Shown: positions 1 through 8,859, counted from the stretch's first letter. The stretch: DNA of 35,822 nucleotides from Magnetococcales bacterium (GCA_015231775.1 JADGAY010000019.1:1-35822), one strand, 5' to 3'. A program made the numbers and translations. The notes: generated by a model from the sequence alone, not told the origin.

Positions 1-1566
1 GTGGACTTCTCCTACGAGGTCTCCCGATCGCTCTCGGCCTGCGAGGGGGTGCTTCTGGTGGTGGATGCCGCCCAGGGGGTCGAGGCCCAGACGCTCGCCA
101 ACGTCTACATGGCCCTCGAACACGAGCTGGCGGTGATCCCGGTTCTCAACAAGATCGATCTCCCCTCCGCCGACCCCGAGGGGGTGCGCAAGCAGATCGA
201 GGATGTCATCGGCCTGGAGGCCCAGGACGCCATTCTCGCCTCGGCCAAGAGCGGCATCGGCATCGGCGATATCCTGGAGGCGGTCACCACCCGCATTCCG
301 CCCCCCAAGGGGGATCCCACCGCCCCGCTCAAGGCGCTGATCGTCGATTCCTGGTATGACAACTTCCTGGGCGTGGTTTCGCTGGTGCGCATCGTCGATG
401 GACGCCTCTCCACCGAGAACGCCACCCGCACCCGCAAGATCCGCCTGATGAGCACCGGCATGGAGTATCCGCTGGACAAGATCGGCATCTTCACCCCGCG
501 CCTCACCGAAACCTCCACCTTGTCCGCGGGCGAGGTGGGTTGGGTGGTGGCCGGCATCAAGGAGGTGTCGATGGCACGGGTGGGCGATACCATCACCGAT
601 GCCGCACGCCCGGCGGAGGAGCTGTTGCCCGGCTTCAAGGAGATCAAGCCCCTGGTCTTCGCCGGCCTCTACCCCACCGTCTCCTCGGATTACGTGCTGT
701 TGAAGGAGTCCCTGGAGAAGCTCTCCCTGAACGACTCCTCGATCGTCTTCGAAACCGAAAGCTCGCCGGCCCTGGGGTTCGGCATGCGCTGCGGATTCCT
801 GGGCATGCTCCACATGGAGATCGTCCAGGAGCGGTTGGAGCGGGAGTTTAATCTGGATCTGGTCACCACCGCCCCGACGGTGGTCTATCGCGCCCATCTG
901 ACCGATGGCACCATCGAGGAGGTTCACAACCCCTCGGCCCTGCCGCCGGCCAACAAGCTCGATCACCTGGAAGAGCCCTTCATCCTCGCCTCGATCCTCA
1001 CCCCCCCCGAACATGTCGGACCCCTGCTGCAACTGTGCAACGACCGCCGCGGGGTGCAGCGCGACCTCCACTACCTCTCGGAGTCGCGCACCATGTTGCG
1101 CTACGAGATGCCGATGAACGAGGTGGCCCTCGACTTCTTCGACCGGTTGAAATCGGTGTCGCGGGGCTATGCCTCCCTGGATTACGAATTTCTGGATTAC
1201 CGCCCCGGCGAACTGGTGAAACTCGACATCCTCATCAACGGGGAGCCGGTGGATGCGCTGTCGGTGATCGTGCATCGCGACAAGAGCATGACCCGTGGCC
1301 GCGACCTGGTGAAAAAAATGCGCGAGTTGATCCACCGCCAGATGTTCGAGGTGGCCATCCAGGCCGCCATCGGCGCCAAGGTGGTGGCACGCGAGACGGT
1401 GCAGGCGCTGCGCAAGAACGTCACCGCCAAGTGCTACGGCGGCGACATCACCCGCAAGCGCAAACTCCTGGAGAAACAAAAGGCCGGCAAAAAACGGATG
1501 AAACAGATCGGTCGCGTGGAGATCCCCCAGGAGGCGTTCCTGGCGGTTCTCAAGATCGATGACTAG
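1..1566 (+). CDS. lepA: Elongation factor 4 (LepA), 5'-truncated by window edge
   Basis: LepA is a ribosome-bound translational GTPase that can back-translocate the ribosome and influences initiation and 30S assembly. The visible 521 residues start inside the G domain: [11 protein letters not shown] normally follows the DTPGH of switch II, so the gtg at base 1 is an internal valine codon and not the start. About 80 N-terminal residues, including the P-loop, lie upstream of the window. NKIDL (G4) and the SAKSGIGI stretch (G5) are present, followed by the EF-G-like domains. The LepA-specific C-terminal domain ends with [20 protein letters not shown], which is diagnostic against EF-G and TypA. 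It is the first visible gene of an operon; lepB begins 19 bases after the stop. Identification is secure, and only the 5' end is missing. Confidence 0.97.
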   Translation: MDFSYEVSRSLSACEGVLLVVDAAQGVEAQTLANVYMALEHELAVIPVLNKIDLPSADPEGVRKQIEDVIGLEAQDAILASAKSGIGIGDILEAVTTRIPPPKGDPTAPLKALIVDSWYDNFLGVVSLVRIVDGRLSTENATRTRKIRLMSTGMEYPLDKIGIFTPRLTETSTLSAGEVGWVVAGIKEVSMARVGDTITDAARPAEELLPGFKEIKPLVFAGLYPTVSSDYVLLKESLEKLSLNDSSIVFETESSPALGFGMRCGFLGMLHMEIVQERLEREFNLDLVTTAPTVVYRAHLTDGTIEEVHNPSALPPANKLDHLEEPFILASILTPPEHVGPLLQLCNDRRGVQRDLHYLSESRTMLRYEMPMNEVALDFFDRLKSVSRGYASLDYEFLDYRPGELVKLDILINGEPVDALSVIVHRDKSMTRGRDLVKKMRELIHRQMFEVAIQAAIGAKVVARETVQALRKNVTAKCYGGDITRKRKLLEKQKAGKKRMKQIGRVEIPQEAFLAVLKIDD

Positions 1567-1585
1567 GTAAGGAGGGCGGGCGAAG

Positions 1586-2461
1586 GTGGTCAATCCACAA
1601 CAGGTGTGGCGCCGGAGACATCTCTGGCATGGGGTGTTGTTCGTGATCGCCGCCATTCTCGTGTTTGGCAACGCGGTCTCGATGGGCATTTTCTCCATGC
1701 CCGAGGCGTCGCGCTCCTGGGCGCCGCTGATCGCCGGCGTCCTGCTCGTCATCGGGCTCTTCATGCTCTTCAAGGGGGAGGCTTTCCTGGAGGGGGGGAG
1801 CGCCGCCGCGGAGTACTACGAGGCGATCGCCATGGCTGTCGCCATCGCCTTCATGGTGCGCACCTTTTTGATCGAACCCTTCAAGATCCCCTCGGGATCG
1901 ATGATCCCGACCCTGCTGGTGGGCGACTACCTGTTCGTCAACAAACTCGCCTACGGCTACCGTCTCCCCTACACCAACCAACGCATCTTCATGTCCGGGG
2001 ATCCGGAGCGTGGCGAGATCGCGGTGTTCGAATACCCCAAGGATCCAACCAAGGATTACATCAAACGGATCATCGGCCTGCCCGGCGACAAGATCTCCTA
2101 TCGGGAGAAACGGGTCTTCGTCAACGGACAGCTCATCGCCCAGCAGGTGGATGGCACCTTCGCCTACATCAACGAGTTCGAACAGAAGGTCGAATCGCAA
2201 CGGCTGATCGAGCAGCTCGGCAACCATCCCCATCCGATCCTGGTGCGTCCCATGACCGGGATGGAGACGCCCCTCGAAATAGTGGTCCCACCGGACCACT
2301 ATTTCGTCGTGGGAGACAACCGCGACAACAGCAACGACAGCCGCTACTGGGGGTTCGTGCCGAAACATCGCCTGGTGGGGCGGGCGGTGGCGATGTTCTG
2401 GTCGTGGGACCGCTACGAGGGCAAACCACGCTGGGATCGCATCGGACAGGTGATCCGCTGA
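1586..2461 (+). CDS. lepB: Signal peptidase I
   Basis: Membrane serine protease that removes signal peptides from exported preproteins on the periplasmic face. The protein has 291 aa from a GTG start with a strong AAGGAGG ribosome site at 1569-1575. Two N-terminal hydrophobic segments (about residues 17-37 and 46-62) precede a further hydrophobic stretch at about 80-96. The catalytic serine is S105 in PSGSMIPTLL (box B) and the general-base lysine is K160 in DYIKRIIGLPGD (box D). Box E is seen as VVGDNRDNSNDSRYWG. All conserved boxes are intact, so the enzyme should be active. The stop overlaps the ATG of the next gene by one base (TGATG), which suggests translational coupling. The lepA-lepB pairing is classical. 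Confidence 0.97.
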   Translation: MVNPQQVWRRRHLWHGVLFVIAAILVFGNAVSMGIFSMPEASRSWAPLIAGVLLVIGLFMLFKGEAFLEGGSAAAEYYEAIAMAVAIAFMVRTFLIEPFKIPSGSMIPTLLVGDYLFVNKLAYGYRLPYTNQRIFMSGDPERGEIAVFEYPKDPTKDYIKRIIGLPGDKISYREKRVFVNGQLIAQQVDGTFAYINEFEQKVESQRLIEQLGNHPHPILVRPMTGMETPLEIVVPPDHYFVVGDNRDNSNDSRYWGFVPKHRLVGRAVAMFWSWDRYEGKPRWDRIGQVIR

Positions 2462-2844
2462 TGCCCCCTGGCATCCGACCCAGGCTTGGCGAATCGGGCG
2501 GCGCCTGGCTGACGTTGATGGTGCTCTGCCTGCTGGTGATCGTGGGATCGGCCTTGACCATGGGGATCGGTTCGGCGGTCTATGATCACTATCTGCTGCG
2601 CGATCTGGCCAACCGGGTGGTCAAGGAGTACGCCACCCTGCCCCTCGATGAGGTCAAACGGCGCGTGCGCCACGAAATCGATCAGTCCCGGTTGCCGGGG
2701 GAGGCTTTGATGGTGACCAAAACCCTGTCGGGATATCGGGTCGAGGTGGCCCAGACCATTCCGTTGAGCCTGGTACTCGGAGGCACGCAACTCCATGTGC
2801 CCGGCCATGGCCTCTGGACCTGGACCTATCGGACCGAAACGTGA
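2461..2844 (+). CDS. DUF4845 family membrane-anchored protein
   Basis: A 127-aa protein with one N-terminal transmembrane helix (about residues 15-37, LTLMVLCLLVIVGSALTMGI) and a small soluble domain, presumably periplasmic. Position between lepB and rnc, size and the single N-terminal helix match the DUF4845 family, found at exactly this place in many beta- and gammaproteobacteria. Its biochemical function is unknown. The start is taken as the ATG overlapping the lepB stop. Rnc follows 7 bases after its stop. The assignment rests on context and topology more than on a sequence motif, so it is a strong family call with no functional claim. Confidence 0.8.
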   Translation: MPPGIRPRLGESGGAWLTLMVLCLLVIVGSALTMGIGSAVYDHYLLRDLANRVVKEYATLPLDEVKRRVRHEIDQSRLPGEALMVTKTLSGYRVEVAQTIPLSLVLGGTQLHVPGHGLWTWTYRTET

Positions 2845-2851
2845 CGCTGCC

Positions 2852-3625
2852 ATGAACCGTGACGAATTCGACCCCGAGACCTTGACGGCCTGGTTTTCCG
2901 AACACTTCGATTACACCTTCAACGATCCGGGCATGCTGCGTCTGGCGTTGACCCACCGTTCGGTGGCCCAGGACGACACCCTGGAGCCCGCTCCGCTGGG
3001 GGCGCCTGACGAGGAGTTGCCGCTACGCCACAACGAACGGTTGGAGTTTCTGGGCGACGCGGTGTTGGATCTGGCGGTGTCGCGGTTGCTGTTCCACCGT
3101 TTTCCCGACGCCCCGGAGGGGGAGCTCTCCCACTGGCGTGCCGCGCTGGTCAACACCCGCGCCCTGGGCCAGATGGGCCGGGAGCTGGGTCTGGGCTCCC
3201 GCCTGCGGCTGGGTCGCGGCGAGGATCTGAGCGGGGGACGGGACAAACCCTCCATTCTCGGCAACTCCATCGAGGCCCTGTTCGGCGCGGTCTTTCTGGA
3301 TGGCGGGTGGCCGGGCGCGGAACGGATGGCCGCCAAGGTGTTCGCGGCGCGCATGGAGCGCTTTTCACCGGGCGGCGAGTTGAAGGATTTCAAGACCGCC
3401 TTGCAGGAGCGGTTGCAGGGCATGGCCCGTCCCCTGCCCCGATATGCATTGCTGGGTGTCTCCGGACCGCCGCACCAACGTCATTTTCAGGTGGCCTGTC
3501 GGGTGGACGAGGGAATCGTGGGGCGCGGCGATGGACCAAGCAAACGCCGCGCCGAACAGGAGGCGGCCCGTCATGCCATGGAGCTGATGGAGCGGATCGA
3601 CATGCGTGAGGAGAACGCGGAGTGA
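2852..3625 (+). CDS. rnc: Ribonuclease III
   Basis: Double-strand-specific endoribonuclease that processes pre-rRNA and structured mRNAs. It has 257 aa from the ATG at 2852; an upstream in-frame start at 2795 would overlap the preceding gene and adds unconserved residues. The signature NERLEFLGDAVLDLAV gives E62, E65 and D69. The second metal-binding segment reads ILGNSIEALFGAVFLDGG: E141 corresponds to the catalytic E117 of the E. coli enzyme, but the residue matching D114 is N138. A GN version of this segment also occurs in some other bacterial RNases III. The C-terminal dsRNA-binding domain starts near DFKTALQERLQG. A short insertion (about residues 41-58, rich in P, E and L) precedes the signature. 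The stop overlaps the era start by 4 bases (GTGA). Confidence 0.96.
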   Translation: MNRDEFDPETLTAWFSEHFDYTFNDPGMLRLALTHRSVAQDDTLEPAPLGAPDEELPLRHNERLEFLGDAVLDLAVSRLLFHRFPDAPEGELSHWRAALVNTRALGQMGRELGLGSRLRLGRGEDLSGGRDKPSILGNSIEALFGAVFLDGGWPGAERMAAKVFAARMERFSPGGELKDFKTALQERLQGMARPLPRYALLGVSGPPHQRHFQVACRVDEGIVGRGDGPSKRRAEQEAARHAMELMERIDMREENAE

Positions 3626-4602
3626 ACGGTTCATCGGCGGCAACGCCTGACAACAGATCAAAACAACCCGGCGAGTTCCGTTCCGGATACATCGCCATCG
3701 CCGGTCGCCCGAACACCGGCAAATCCACCTTCTTGAACCGCGTGCTCGGACGCAAGGCGGCCATCGTCACCCCCAAGGCCCAGACCACCCGTGGTCGCGT
3801 GCTCGGGGTGTGCGAACGCCAGGATGCGCAGTTCATCTTTCTGGACACGCCGGGCATCCACGATCCGGGTCGGGTGCTGCTCAATCAGGTGATGGTGCGT
3901 ACCGCCTTCGAGGCGTGTCGGGAGGCCGATGTCACCCTCTATTTCGTCGAGGCCACCACCGGGTTGACCGACGAGGATCGGGAGATTCTCATCCGCCTCG
4001 GCGAGGCCCCCATCATCCTGGTCTTCAACAAGATCGATCGCACCCCGAACAGCCGCCTGATGGAAAAGGTCGCCGCAACGGCGGAACTGGCCGGGGCGCG
4101 CATTGCCGAGGTGGTGCCGATCTCAGCCTTGACCGGTCGCAACGTCGATCGTCTGTTGGATCTTTTGCTCCGTTTCCTGCCCGAGGGACCGCGTTATTTC
4201 CCGGAGGGGCAGTGGACCGATCAGCCGGAGAGTTTCATCATCGCCGAGGTGATCCGCGAGAAGCTTTTCATGCTGTTGCGCCAGGAACTCCCCTACGCCC
4301 TGGCGGTGCGGGTGGTGCTGTGGGAGCGACGTCCGCCGCCGTCGGAGGTGCGTGATCTGGAGGCACACATCCTGGTGGCGCGGGAGTCGCAAAAGGGGAT
4401 CGTCATCGGTCATCGCGGCGAGTTGCTCAAACGGGTTGGCGCCCAGGCGCGCAAGGAGTTGGAGCACCAATTCGGCTGTCCGATCTTCATGCGTCTCCAG
4501 GTGCGTGTCGAACGGGAGTGGACCGCGGACGCGCGCATTCTGGCCGATCTGGGCTATGTGCATCCGGAAGAGGACGAGGAGTTGGATGCGGATCTCGGAT
4601 AG
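3622..4602 (+). CDS. era: GTPase Era
   Basis: Essential GTPase that binds the 3' end of 16S rRNA and acts in 30S maturation. It has 326 aa from a GTG that overlaps the rnc stop. Motifs: P-loop GRPNTGKS (residues 28-35), QTTRGRV in switch I, DTPGIHD (from residue 75), NKID (136-139), and a C-terminal KH domain carrying the KGIVIGHRGELLKRVG loop, which separates Era from other small GTPases. The N-terminus is about 15 residues longer than usual and hydrophilic. The recO start lies inside the last 17 bases of era, in another frame, so translation is probably coupled. Confidence 0.97.
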   Translation: MNGSSAATPDNRSKQPGEFRSGYIAIAGRPNTGKSTFLNRVLGRKAAIVTPKAQTTRGRVLGVCERQDAQFIFLDTPGIHDPGRVLLNQVMVRTAFEACREADVTLYFVEATTGLTDEDREILIRLGEAPIILVFNKIDRTPNSRLMEKVAATAELAGARIAEVVPISALTGRNVDRLLDLLLRFLPEGPRYFPEGQWTDQPESFIIAEVIREKLFMLLRQELPYALAVRVVLWERRPPPSEVRDLEAHILVARESQKGIVIGHRGELLKRVGAQARKELEHQFGCPIFMRLQVRVEREWTADARILADLGYVHPEEDEELDADLG

Positions 4603-5329
4603 GGCCCTGGCGATCCGGCGCGTGCCGTATCGTGATTCCTCGTGGATCGTGACCCTTCTGACCCCCTGTCACGGGGTGATCGCCGCCATGGCGCGTGGGG
4701 TGCGTCTGGGCGGACGGGACGGCAGCCGCGCCGCCCTGACCGGATTTCACGCGCTGTCGATCGAAATCCGCGCCCGCGCGCCGGATGCCCTGGGCACCCT
4801 GGCCCGGGCCGAGATCGTCGAGCCGCGCTATCGCCTCCCCTTTCTACCCGAGGCCTCGGCTGCCGGGCAGTTGCTCTTCGAGGCGGTGCACCGTCTGGAG
4901 ATGCCTTGGGATGCGCGGGATGGGGCGATCTTCCACTGTGTGGATGGGGCTCTGGAGGCGTTGGAGAGCGGGGCCGATCCACTGGCCGTGGCTGCCGGGA
5001 GCATCAGTCGTCTTTTGGGGTTGTTCGGGCATGGTTGGCGGGCCGGGGATTGCGTGGGGTGTGGCACTCGGGCGCGGTTGCGTTTCGTGTCGGTGAAGCG
5101 TGGCGGCGCGGTGTGCGAGGCGTGCGGGGCCCCCTATGCGGATCGTCTGCCCAAGGCGGGAGAGGCGGTGTTCGCGGCCATGGCCGATCGTTCCTGGCCG
5201 CCGCGTCTGAGCGGTCTGACCCGCGAGGAGATGCTTTTTTTCTATCAGTTGGGGGTGGAGGCCCTGAATCGGATCGGGCCGAGGCCCATGAGCGGGGACG
5301 TATCGTTCCGGCAACTGGCAAACGTGTGA
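4586..5329 (+). CDS. recO: DNA repair protein RecO
   Basis: RecO works with RecR and RecF to load RecA on SSB-coated single-stranded DNA. From the ATG at 4586 the protein has 247 aa. An N-terminal OB-fold segment (ALAIRRVPYRDSSWIVTLLT) is followed by a helical domain and a four-cysteine zinc site: C156 and C159 (CVGC) with C177 and C180 (CEAC). Position directly after era is the usual one for recO. It is the last gene of the lepA-lepB-DUF4845-rnc-era-recO run, and a hairpin with a T-rich tail follows 41 bases after the stop. RecO is a divergent family, so the call leans on the zinc site and gene order together. Confidence 0.92.
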   Translation: MRISDRALAIRRVPYRDSSWIVTLLTPCHGVIAAMARGVRLGGRDGSRAALTGFHALSIEIRARAPDALGTLARAEIVEPRYRLPFLPEASAAGQLLFEAVHRLEMPWDARDGAIFHCVDGALEALESGADPLAVAAGSISRLLGLFGHGWRAGDCVGCGTRARLRFVSVKRGGAVCEACGAPYADRLPKAGEAVFAAMADRSWPPRLSGLTREEMLFFYQLGVEALNRIGPRPMSGDVSFRQLANV

Positions 5330-5370
5330 GGCCTGTCTGGTTGTTAAACTATTGAGAAAAAAGAGAGCGT

Positions 5371-5402
5371 CTGGGAGATTCCTCTCCCAGGGTTTTGTTT
5401 TT
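5371..5402 (+). terminator. Rho-independent terminator after recO
   Basis: An 8-bp perfect stem (5371-5378 pairs with 5383-5390, loop TTCC) is followed by a T-rich run beginning GGTTTTGTTTTT. It lies 41 bases after the recO stop and would close the lepA-recO operon. The same arrangement, hairpin then a GGTTTTG..CTTTGATTTT tail, recurs in inverted orientation downstream of ahcY. Confidence 0.65.
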
Positions 5403-5482
5403 GACTTTGATTTTAGCGCGCTCTTTACAAAAAAGCCTTTTTCGCGCTTTTTGCGAAAAAGGCGCCGCGCGCCGCCTTGCGG
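5391..5482 (+). repeat. Intergenic hairpin repeat, copy 1
   Basis: This segment contains a T-rich lead (GTTTTG..CTTTGATTTT), a GCGCGC block, an 11-bp perfect hairpin (5435-5445 with 5453-5463, loop GCTTTTT), and then GCGCGCCGCCTTG. Its reverse complement aligns over nearly its whole length with 5833-5922, on the other side of the small Trm112 gene. The two copies form an imperfect inverted pair about 350 bases apart. Nothing in it looks coding. Confidence 0.7.
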
Positions 5483-5522
5483 AAGATTACGCTTCTCAAG
5501 ATGATTGAAGGGAGAAAAAAAG

Positions 5523-5693
5523 ATGATCGACAAGGCGTTGTTGGAGATTCTCGTCTGTCCGCAGTGCAAGGGGGGGTTGGAGTATGATGCCAAGAGCGAC
5601 GAGTTGATCTGCCGGGCCGATCGTCTGGCCTATCCGATCCGCGACGAGATTCCGGTCATGCTGGTGGATGAGGCGCGGAACGTGGAGGCGTAA
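5523..5693 (+). CDS. Trm112-family (UPF0434) small zinc-ribbon-like protein
   Basis: A 56-aa protein starting [19 protein letters not shown], with GAAGGGA as ribosome site at 5508-5514. The motif [14 protein letters not shown], a downstream [18 protein letters not shown] block and the very small size are typical of Trm112-like/UPF0434 proteins. The eukaryotic homologue activates methyltransferases; the bacterial role is not firmly established. Two cysteines sit in CPQC and a third in LICRADR, so the site looks incomplete for a four-cysteine zinc finger, which is common in the bacterial members. It stands alone between two inverted intergenic repeats. An in-frame TTG at 5505 is less likely because it would remove the ribosome site. 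Confidence 0.88.
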   Translation: MIDKALLEILVCPQCKGGLEYDAKSDELICRADRLAYPIRDEIPVMLVDEARNVEA

Positions 5694-5793
5694 AACTGGC
5701 GGGGTCCTGGTGGTGGGAACCAGGGGCAACGACTCAGGGCGAATTGCTCAACGCAGGAGAGCCGCCTTCGGCGGCCTGTTTGGGGCCATGTTC

Positions 5794-5830
5794 GCGGGAT
5801 CGTTTGGCCAAAGGCGCCAAACGATCCCGC
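5794..5830. repeat. 15-bp perfect inverted repeat
   Basis: Arms 5794-5808 and 5816-5830 are perfectly complementary (GCGGGATCGTTTGGC and its reverse complement) around a 7-base loop. It lies 100 bases after the Trm112 stop and next to a second hairpin at 5848-5878. It could terminate transcription in either direction or be part of the local repeat element. No long T run follows it on the + strand. Confidence 0.6.
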
Positions 5831-5832
5831 GG

Positions 5833-5922
5833 CCAAGGCGGCGCGCAGCGTTTTTTCGCACAAGGCGCGAAAAAACGCTTTTTTGCAGGGCGCGCAAAAG
5901 GCAAAATCAAAGGCAAAACCGC
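5833..5922 (-). repeat. Intergenic hairpin repeat, copy 2 (inverted)
   Basis: Read on the - strand this matches copy 1 at 5391-5482: GGTTTTG, CTTTGATTTT, a GCGCGC block, a hairpin with a 7-base loop (5848-5859 with 5867-5878, 12 bp perfect) and GCGCGCCGCCTTGG. The sequence of the stem differs between the copies while the pairing is kept, which suggests the structure is under selection or newly regenerated. It also supplies the T-rich tail of the probable ahcY terminator. Confidence 0.7.
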
Positions 5923-5965
5923 GGGGCTCTGCCCCGCCCCCGCCGGGGACGATAATCGTCCCCGG
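5901..5965 (-). terminator. Probable double-hairpin terminator of metK-ahcY
   Basis: On the - strand, 21 bases after the ahcY stop, an 11-bp near-palindrome (5943-5953 with 5955-5965, a single central base) is followed by a 7-bp stem (5921-5927 with 5931-5937). A T-rich tail reading GGTTTTGCCTTTGATTTT comes next. The second stem plus tail is the better terminator candidate. Confidence 0.55.
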
Positions 5966-5986
5966 TCCCCTGTGATGACTTTGATC

Positions 5987-7300
5987 CTAATACCGATACG
6001 GCTCGGGCTTGAAGGGACCATCCACCGGCACGCCGATGTAGGTCGCCTGCTTCTCGGAGAGCACCGTGAGTTTCACCCCCAACTTGCCCAGATGCAAACG
6101 GGCCACCTTCTCGTCCAACTTCTTGGGCAACACATAGACGCCAATCGGATACTTGCCCGGATTGTTCCACAACTCGATCTGCGCCATCACCTGGTTGGTG
6201 AAGGAGTTGGACATCACGAAACTGGCGTGACCCGTGGCACAACCCAGATTGACCAGACGCCCCTCGGCCAACAGGATCAACCGCTTGCCGTCCGGGAAGA
6301 TCACATGATCCACCTGGGGCTTGATGTTCTCCCAGGTCAGGGAACGCAACGAGGCGACATCGATCTCGGAGTCGAAGTGACCGATGTTGCAGACGATCGC
6401 CTGATCCGGCATTTTCTCCATGTGGGCGCGGGTGATCACATCCACGTTGCCGGTGGCGGTGACGAAGATGTTGCCGACTGGCGCGGCATCCTCCATGGTC
6501 ACCACCCGATACCCCTCCATGGCGGCCTGCAAGGCGCAGATGGGATCGATCTCGGTGATCCACACCGTGGCACCCATGCCCCGGAACGCCTGGGCGCACC
6601 CCTTGCCCACGTCGCCATAACCGCACACCACCGCGATCTTGCCGGCCACCATCACGTCGGTGGCGCGCTTGATGCCGTCGATGAGCGACTCGCGACAGCC
6701 GTAGAGGTTGTCGAACTTGGACTTGGTGACCGAATCGTTGACGTTGAAGGCCGGAACCTTGAGGGTGCCGGCAGCCATCATCTCCTGCAAACGGTGCACG
6801 CCGGTGGTGGTCTCCTCGGAGATGCCGCGAATCCCGGCCATCAACGCCGCGTGCTCCGGACGGTGCAGCACCAGGGTCAGATCGCCGCCATCATCGAGAA
6901 TCATGTTGGGAAGCCAGCCATCGGGACCGAAGATGGTCTGGTCGATGCACCACCAGAACGCCTCCTCGGTTTCACCCTTCCAGGCAAAGACCGGGATGCC
7001 GGCGGCGGCGATGGCCGAGGCGGCGTGATCCTGGGTGGAGAAGATGTTGCACGACGACCAGCGCACCGAGGCGCCCAGATCCACCAGGGTCTCGATCAGG
7101 ACCGCGGTCTGGATGGTCATGTGCAGGCAGCCGGCGATGCGGGCGCCGGCCAGGGGTTTCTGTCCCTGGTATTCGCGCCGCAGGGCCATCAGGCCGGGCA
7201 TTTCGGTTTCGGCGATGGCGATCTCCTTGCGGCCCCACTCGGCCAGGCCGATATCGGCCACGCGGTAATCACGGAAATCGGAAAGGTTGGAAGCAGTCAT
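5987..7300 (-). CDS. ahcY: Adenosylhomocysteinase (SAH hydrolase)
   Basis: Hydrolyses S-adenosyl-homocysteine to adenosine and homocysteine, relieving product inhibition of methyltransferases. It has 437 aa, normal for the family. Substrate-domain motifs include [29 protein letters not shown] and [15 protein letters not shown]. The NAD-binding Rossmann segment is [25 protein letters not shown] and the C-terminal KPEPYRY, which contributes to the neighbouring cofactor site, are present. The gene lies 36 bases downstream of metK on the same strand, so the pair makes and recycles SAM. No SAH riboswitch is expected or seen in the short gap. Two hairpins follow the stop. Confidence 0.97.
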   Translation of the reverse strand: MTASNLSDFRDYRVADIGLAEWGRKEIAIAETEMPGLMALRREYQGQKPLAGARIAGCLHMTIQTAVLIETLVDLGASVRWSSCNIFSTQDHAASAIAAAGIPVFAWKGETEEAFWWCIDQTIFGPDGWLPNMILDDGGDLTLVLHRPEHAALMAGIRGISEETTTGVHRLQEMMAAGTLKVPAFNVNDSVTKSKFDNLYGCRESLIDGIKRATDVMVAGKIAVVCGYGDVGKGCAQAFRGMGATVWITEIDPICALQAAMEGYRVVTMEDAAPVGNIFVTATGNVDVITRAHMEKMPDQAIVCNIGHFDSEIDVASLRSLTWENIKPQVDHVIFPDGKRLILLAEGRLVNLGCATGHASFVMSNSFTNQVMAQIELWNNPGKYPIGVYVLPKKLDEKVARLHLGKLGVKLTVLSEKQATYIGVPVDGPFKPEPYRY

Positions 7301-7336
7301 GTTTGGTCTCGTTTCAGGGTCAAAGAAGTTCCGTGA

Positions 7337-8506
7337 TCATCCGATTCCAGCAGCGGCGCGCAGCGCCTCCACTTTGTCGGCCCGCTCCCAGGTGAACTCG
7401 GGCAACTCGCGCCCGAAGTGACCATACGCGGCGGTCTTGGCATAGATGGGACGCAGCAGGTTCAACTGCACGGTGATCGCCTTGGGACGCAGATCAAAGG
7501 TATCGGCCACGATCTGCTCGATGCGGGCATCGGGAATCCGCCCGGTGCCGAAGGTCTCGACCATCAACGAGACCGGTCTGGAGAGGCCGATGGCATAGGC
7601 CACCTGGATCTCGCAACGCCGGGCCAAGCCGGCGGCGACGATGTTCTTGGCCACATAGCGGCCCATGTAGGCCGACGAACGGTCCACCTTGGAGGGATCC
7701 TTGCCCGAGAAGGCGCCGCCGCCATGACGTCCGGCACCGCCGTAGGTATCGACGATGATCTTGCGTCCGGTGACGCCGCAGTCGCCCACCGGTCCACCGA
7801 TCACGAACCGTCCGGTGGGATTGACATGGTAGACCACCTTTGGGCTCAACAATTCCGCAGGGATCACCGGCTTGATGATCTCCTCGATCACCGCCTCGCG
7901 CAACGCCTCGTAGGCGATGTCCGGGTCGTGCTGGGTGGAGACCACCACTGCCTCGACCCCGGTCGGACGACCGTTCTCGTAGCGCACCGTCACCTGGGAC
8001 TTGGCGTCCGGGCGCAGCCAGCGGAGCTGACCGGACTTGCGCACCTGGGACTGACGCTCCATGAGCCGGTGGGCATAATGGATCGGCATGGGCATCAAGG
8101 CCGGGGTTTCGTCGCAGGCGTAGCCGAACATCAACCCCTGATCGCCGGCGCCCTGATCCAGATCGATCCCCTCGCCCTCGTTCACCCCCTGGGCGATGTC
8201 CGTGGACTGTTTGTCCAGGGAGACCAGCACCGCGCAGGAGGCGTAATCGAATCCCATCTCCGAGGAGTTGTAACCGATCTCGCGAATCGCCTCGCGCGCC
8301 ACGGTCGGATAGTCGATCACCGCACGGGTGGTGATTTCACCCGCCACCACCACCATGCCGGTGGTCACCAGGGTTTCGCACGCCACGCGGCTGGTGGGTT
8401 CCTGGGCCAGAATGGCATCCAACACGCCATCGGAGATCCGATCGGCCATTTTGTCCGGGTGACCCTCGGAGACCGACTCCGATGAGAAGAGAAACGTTCG
8501 CTCCAT
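7337..8506 (-). CDS. metK: S-adenosylmethionine synthetase
   Basis: Makes S-adenosylmethionine from methionine and ATP. The chosen ATG at 8506 gives 389 aa beginning [19 protein letters not shown], the family's usual N-terminus, with GGAG 9 bases upstream. A longer reading frame extends 53 codons further but runs through a repeat and is not conserved. Motifs: GHPDK near the N-terminus, [12 protein letters not shown] (methionine loop), and [16 protein letters not shown] (P-loop-like). It forms an apparent operon with ahcY. The 353 bases between this start and the upstream M20 peptidase hold two tandem palindromic repeats (8584-8723) and about 75 bases of unique leader. I could not fit a known SAM riboswitch to the leader. 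Confidence 0.97.
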   Translation of the reverse strand: MERTFLFSSESVSEGHPDKMADRISDGVLDAILAQEPTSRVACETLVTTGMVVVAGEITTRAVIDYPTVAREAIREIGYNSSEMGFDYASCAVLVSLDKQSTDIAQGVNEGEGIDLDQGAGDQGLMFGYACDETPALMPMPIHYAHRLMERQSQVRKSGQLRWLRPDAKSQVTVRYENGRPTGVEAVVVSTQHDPDIAYEALREAVIEEIIKPVIPAELLSPKVVYHVNPTGRFVIGGPVGDCGVTGRKIIVDTYGGAGRHGGGAFSGKDPSKVDRSSAYMGRYVAKNIVAAGLARRCEIQVAYAIGLSRPVSLMVETFGTGRIPDARIEQIVADTFDLRPKAITVQLNLLRPIYAKTAAYGHFGRELPEFTWERADKVEALRAAAGIG

Positions 8507-8583
8507 GCCTTGCAACTCCAGGTTGATCAAAGGGAGGGGAAATGCCGCCAGGATGCACCTCGGCGTGCCCGAGAGAAACCGAT

Positions 8584-8723
8584 TAAACTTGCATGATGGG
8601 GGGGGGAGAACCCCCTCACCCCCAACCATGGACCTCCCTTGGGGAGTTCCATGGTAAACTTGCATGATGGGGGGAGAACCCCCTCACCCCCCAACCATGG
8701 ACCTCCCTTTGGGAGTTCCATGG
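8584..8723 (+). repeat. Tandem pair of a dispersed palindromic repeat (copies A and B)
   Basis: Two adjacent units, 8584-8654 (71 bases) and 8655-8723 (69 bases), differ only by small changes in homopolymer length. Each starts TAAACTTGCATGATGGGGG, passes through a G-run/C-run hairpin (GGGGGAGAACCCCC), then CTCACCCCC and a second hairpin whose arms are CCATGGACCTCCC and GGAGTTCCATGG. Two further relatives lie at 34329-34387 and 34589-34660, so this is a dispersed family and not a one-off duplication. It sits in the leader or promoter region of metK, on the opposite strand. Not coding. Confidence 0.85.
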
Positions 8724-8859
8724 TAAAAAAAATGAAAGGATAATCGATTCTCGAATGTCAAACAACCTTAAAATGATGCGGGTCGGCCAAGGAAAACAGA
8801 CAAAGAAGAGGCATCAACAGGCCATCGGACGCGACCGCCCCTTTGATCCTGGGACCGGT

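Noticed and set aside
5744-7336. 530-codon + strand open frame over ahcY
   Set aside because: It is antisense to a complete, motif-bearing SAH hydrolase. The frame is open because of high GC at third positions and shows no domain.
8507-8583. SAM riboswitch in the metK leader
   Set aside because: I looked for SAM-II, SAM/SAH and SAM-I-like core sequences on the - strand and found none. The leader is short before the repeats begin.
8733-8761. Sigma70 promoter for metK based on a perfect TTGACA on the - strand (8761-8756)
   Set aside because: No acceptable -10 element lies 16-18 bases downstream, so the match is probably chance.
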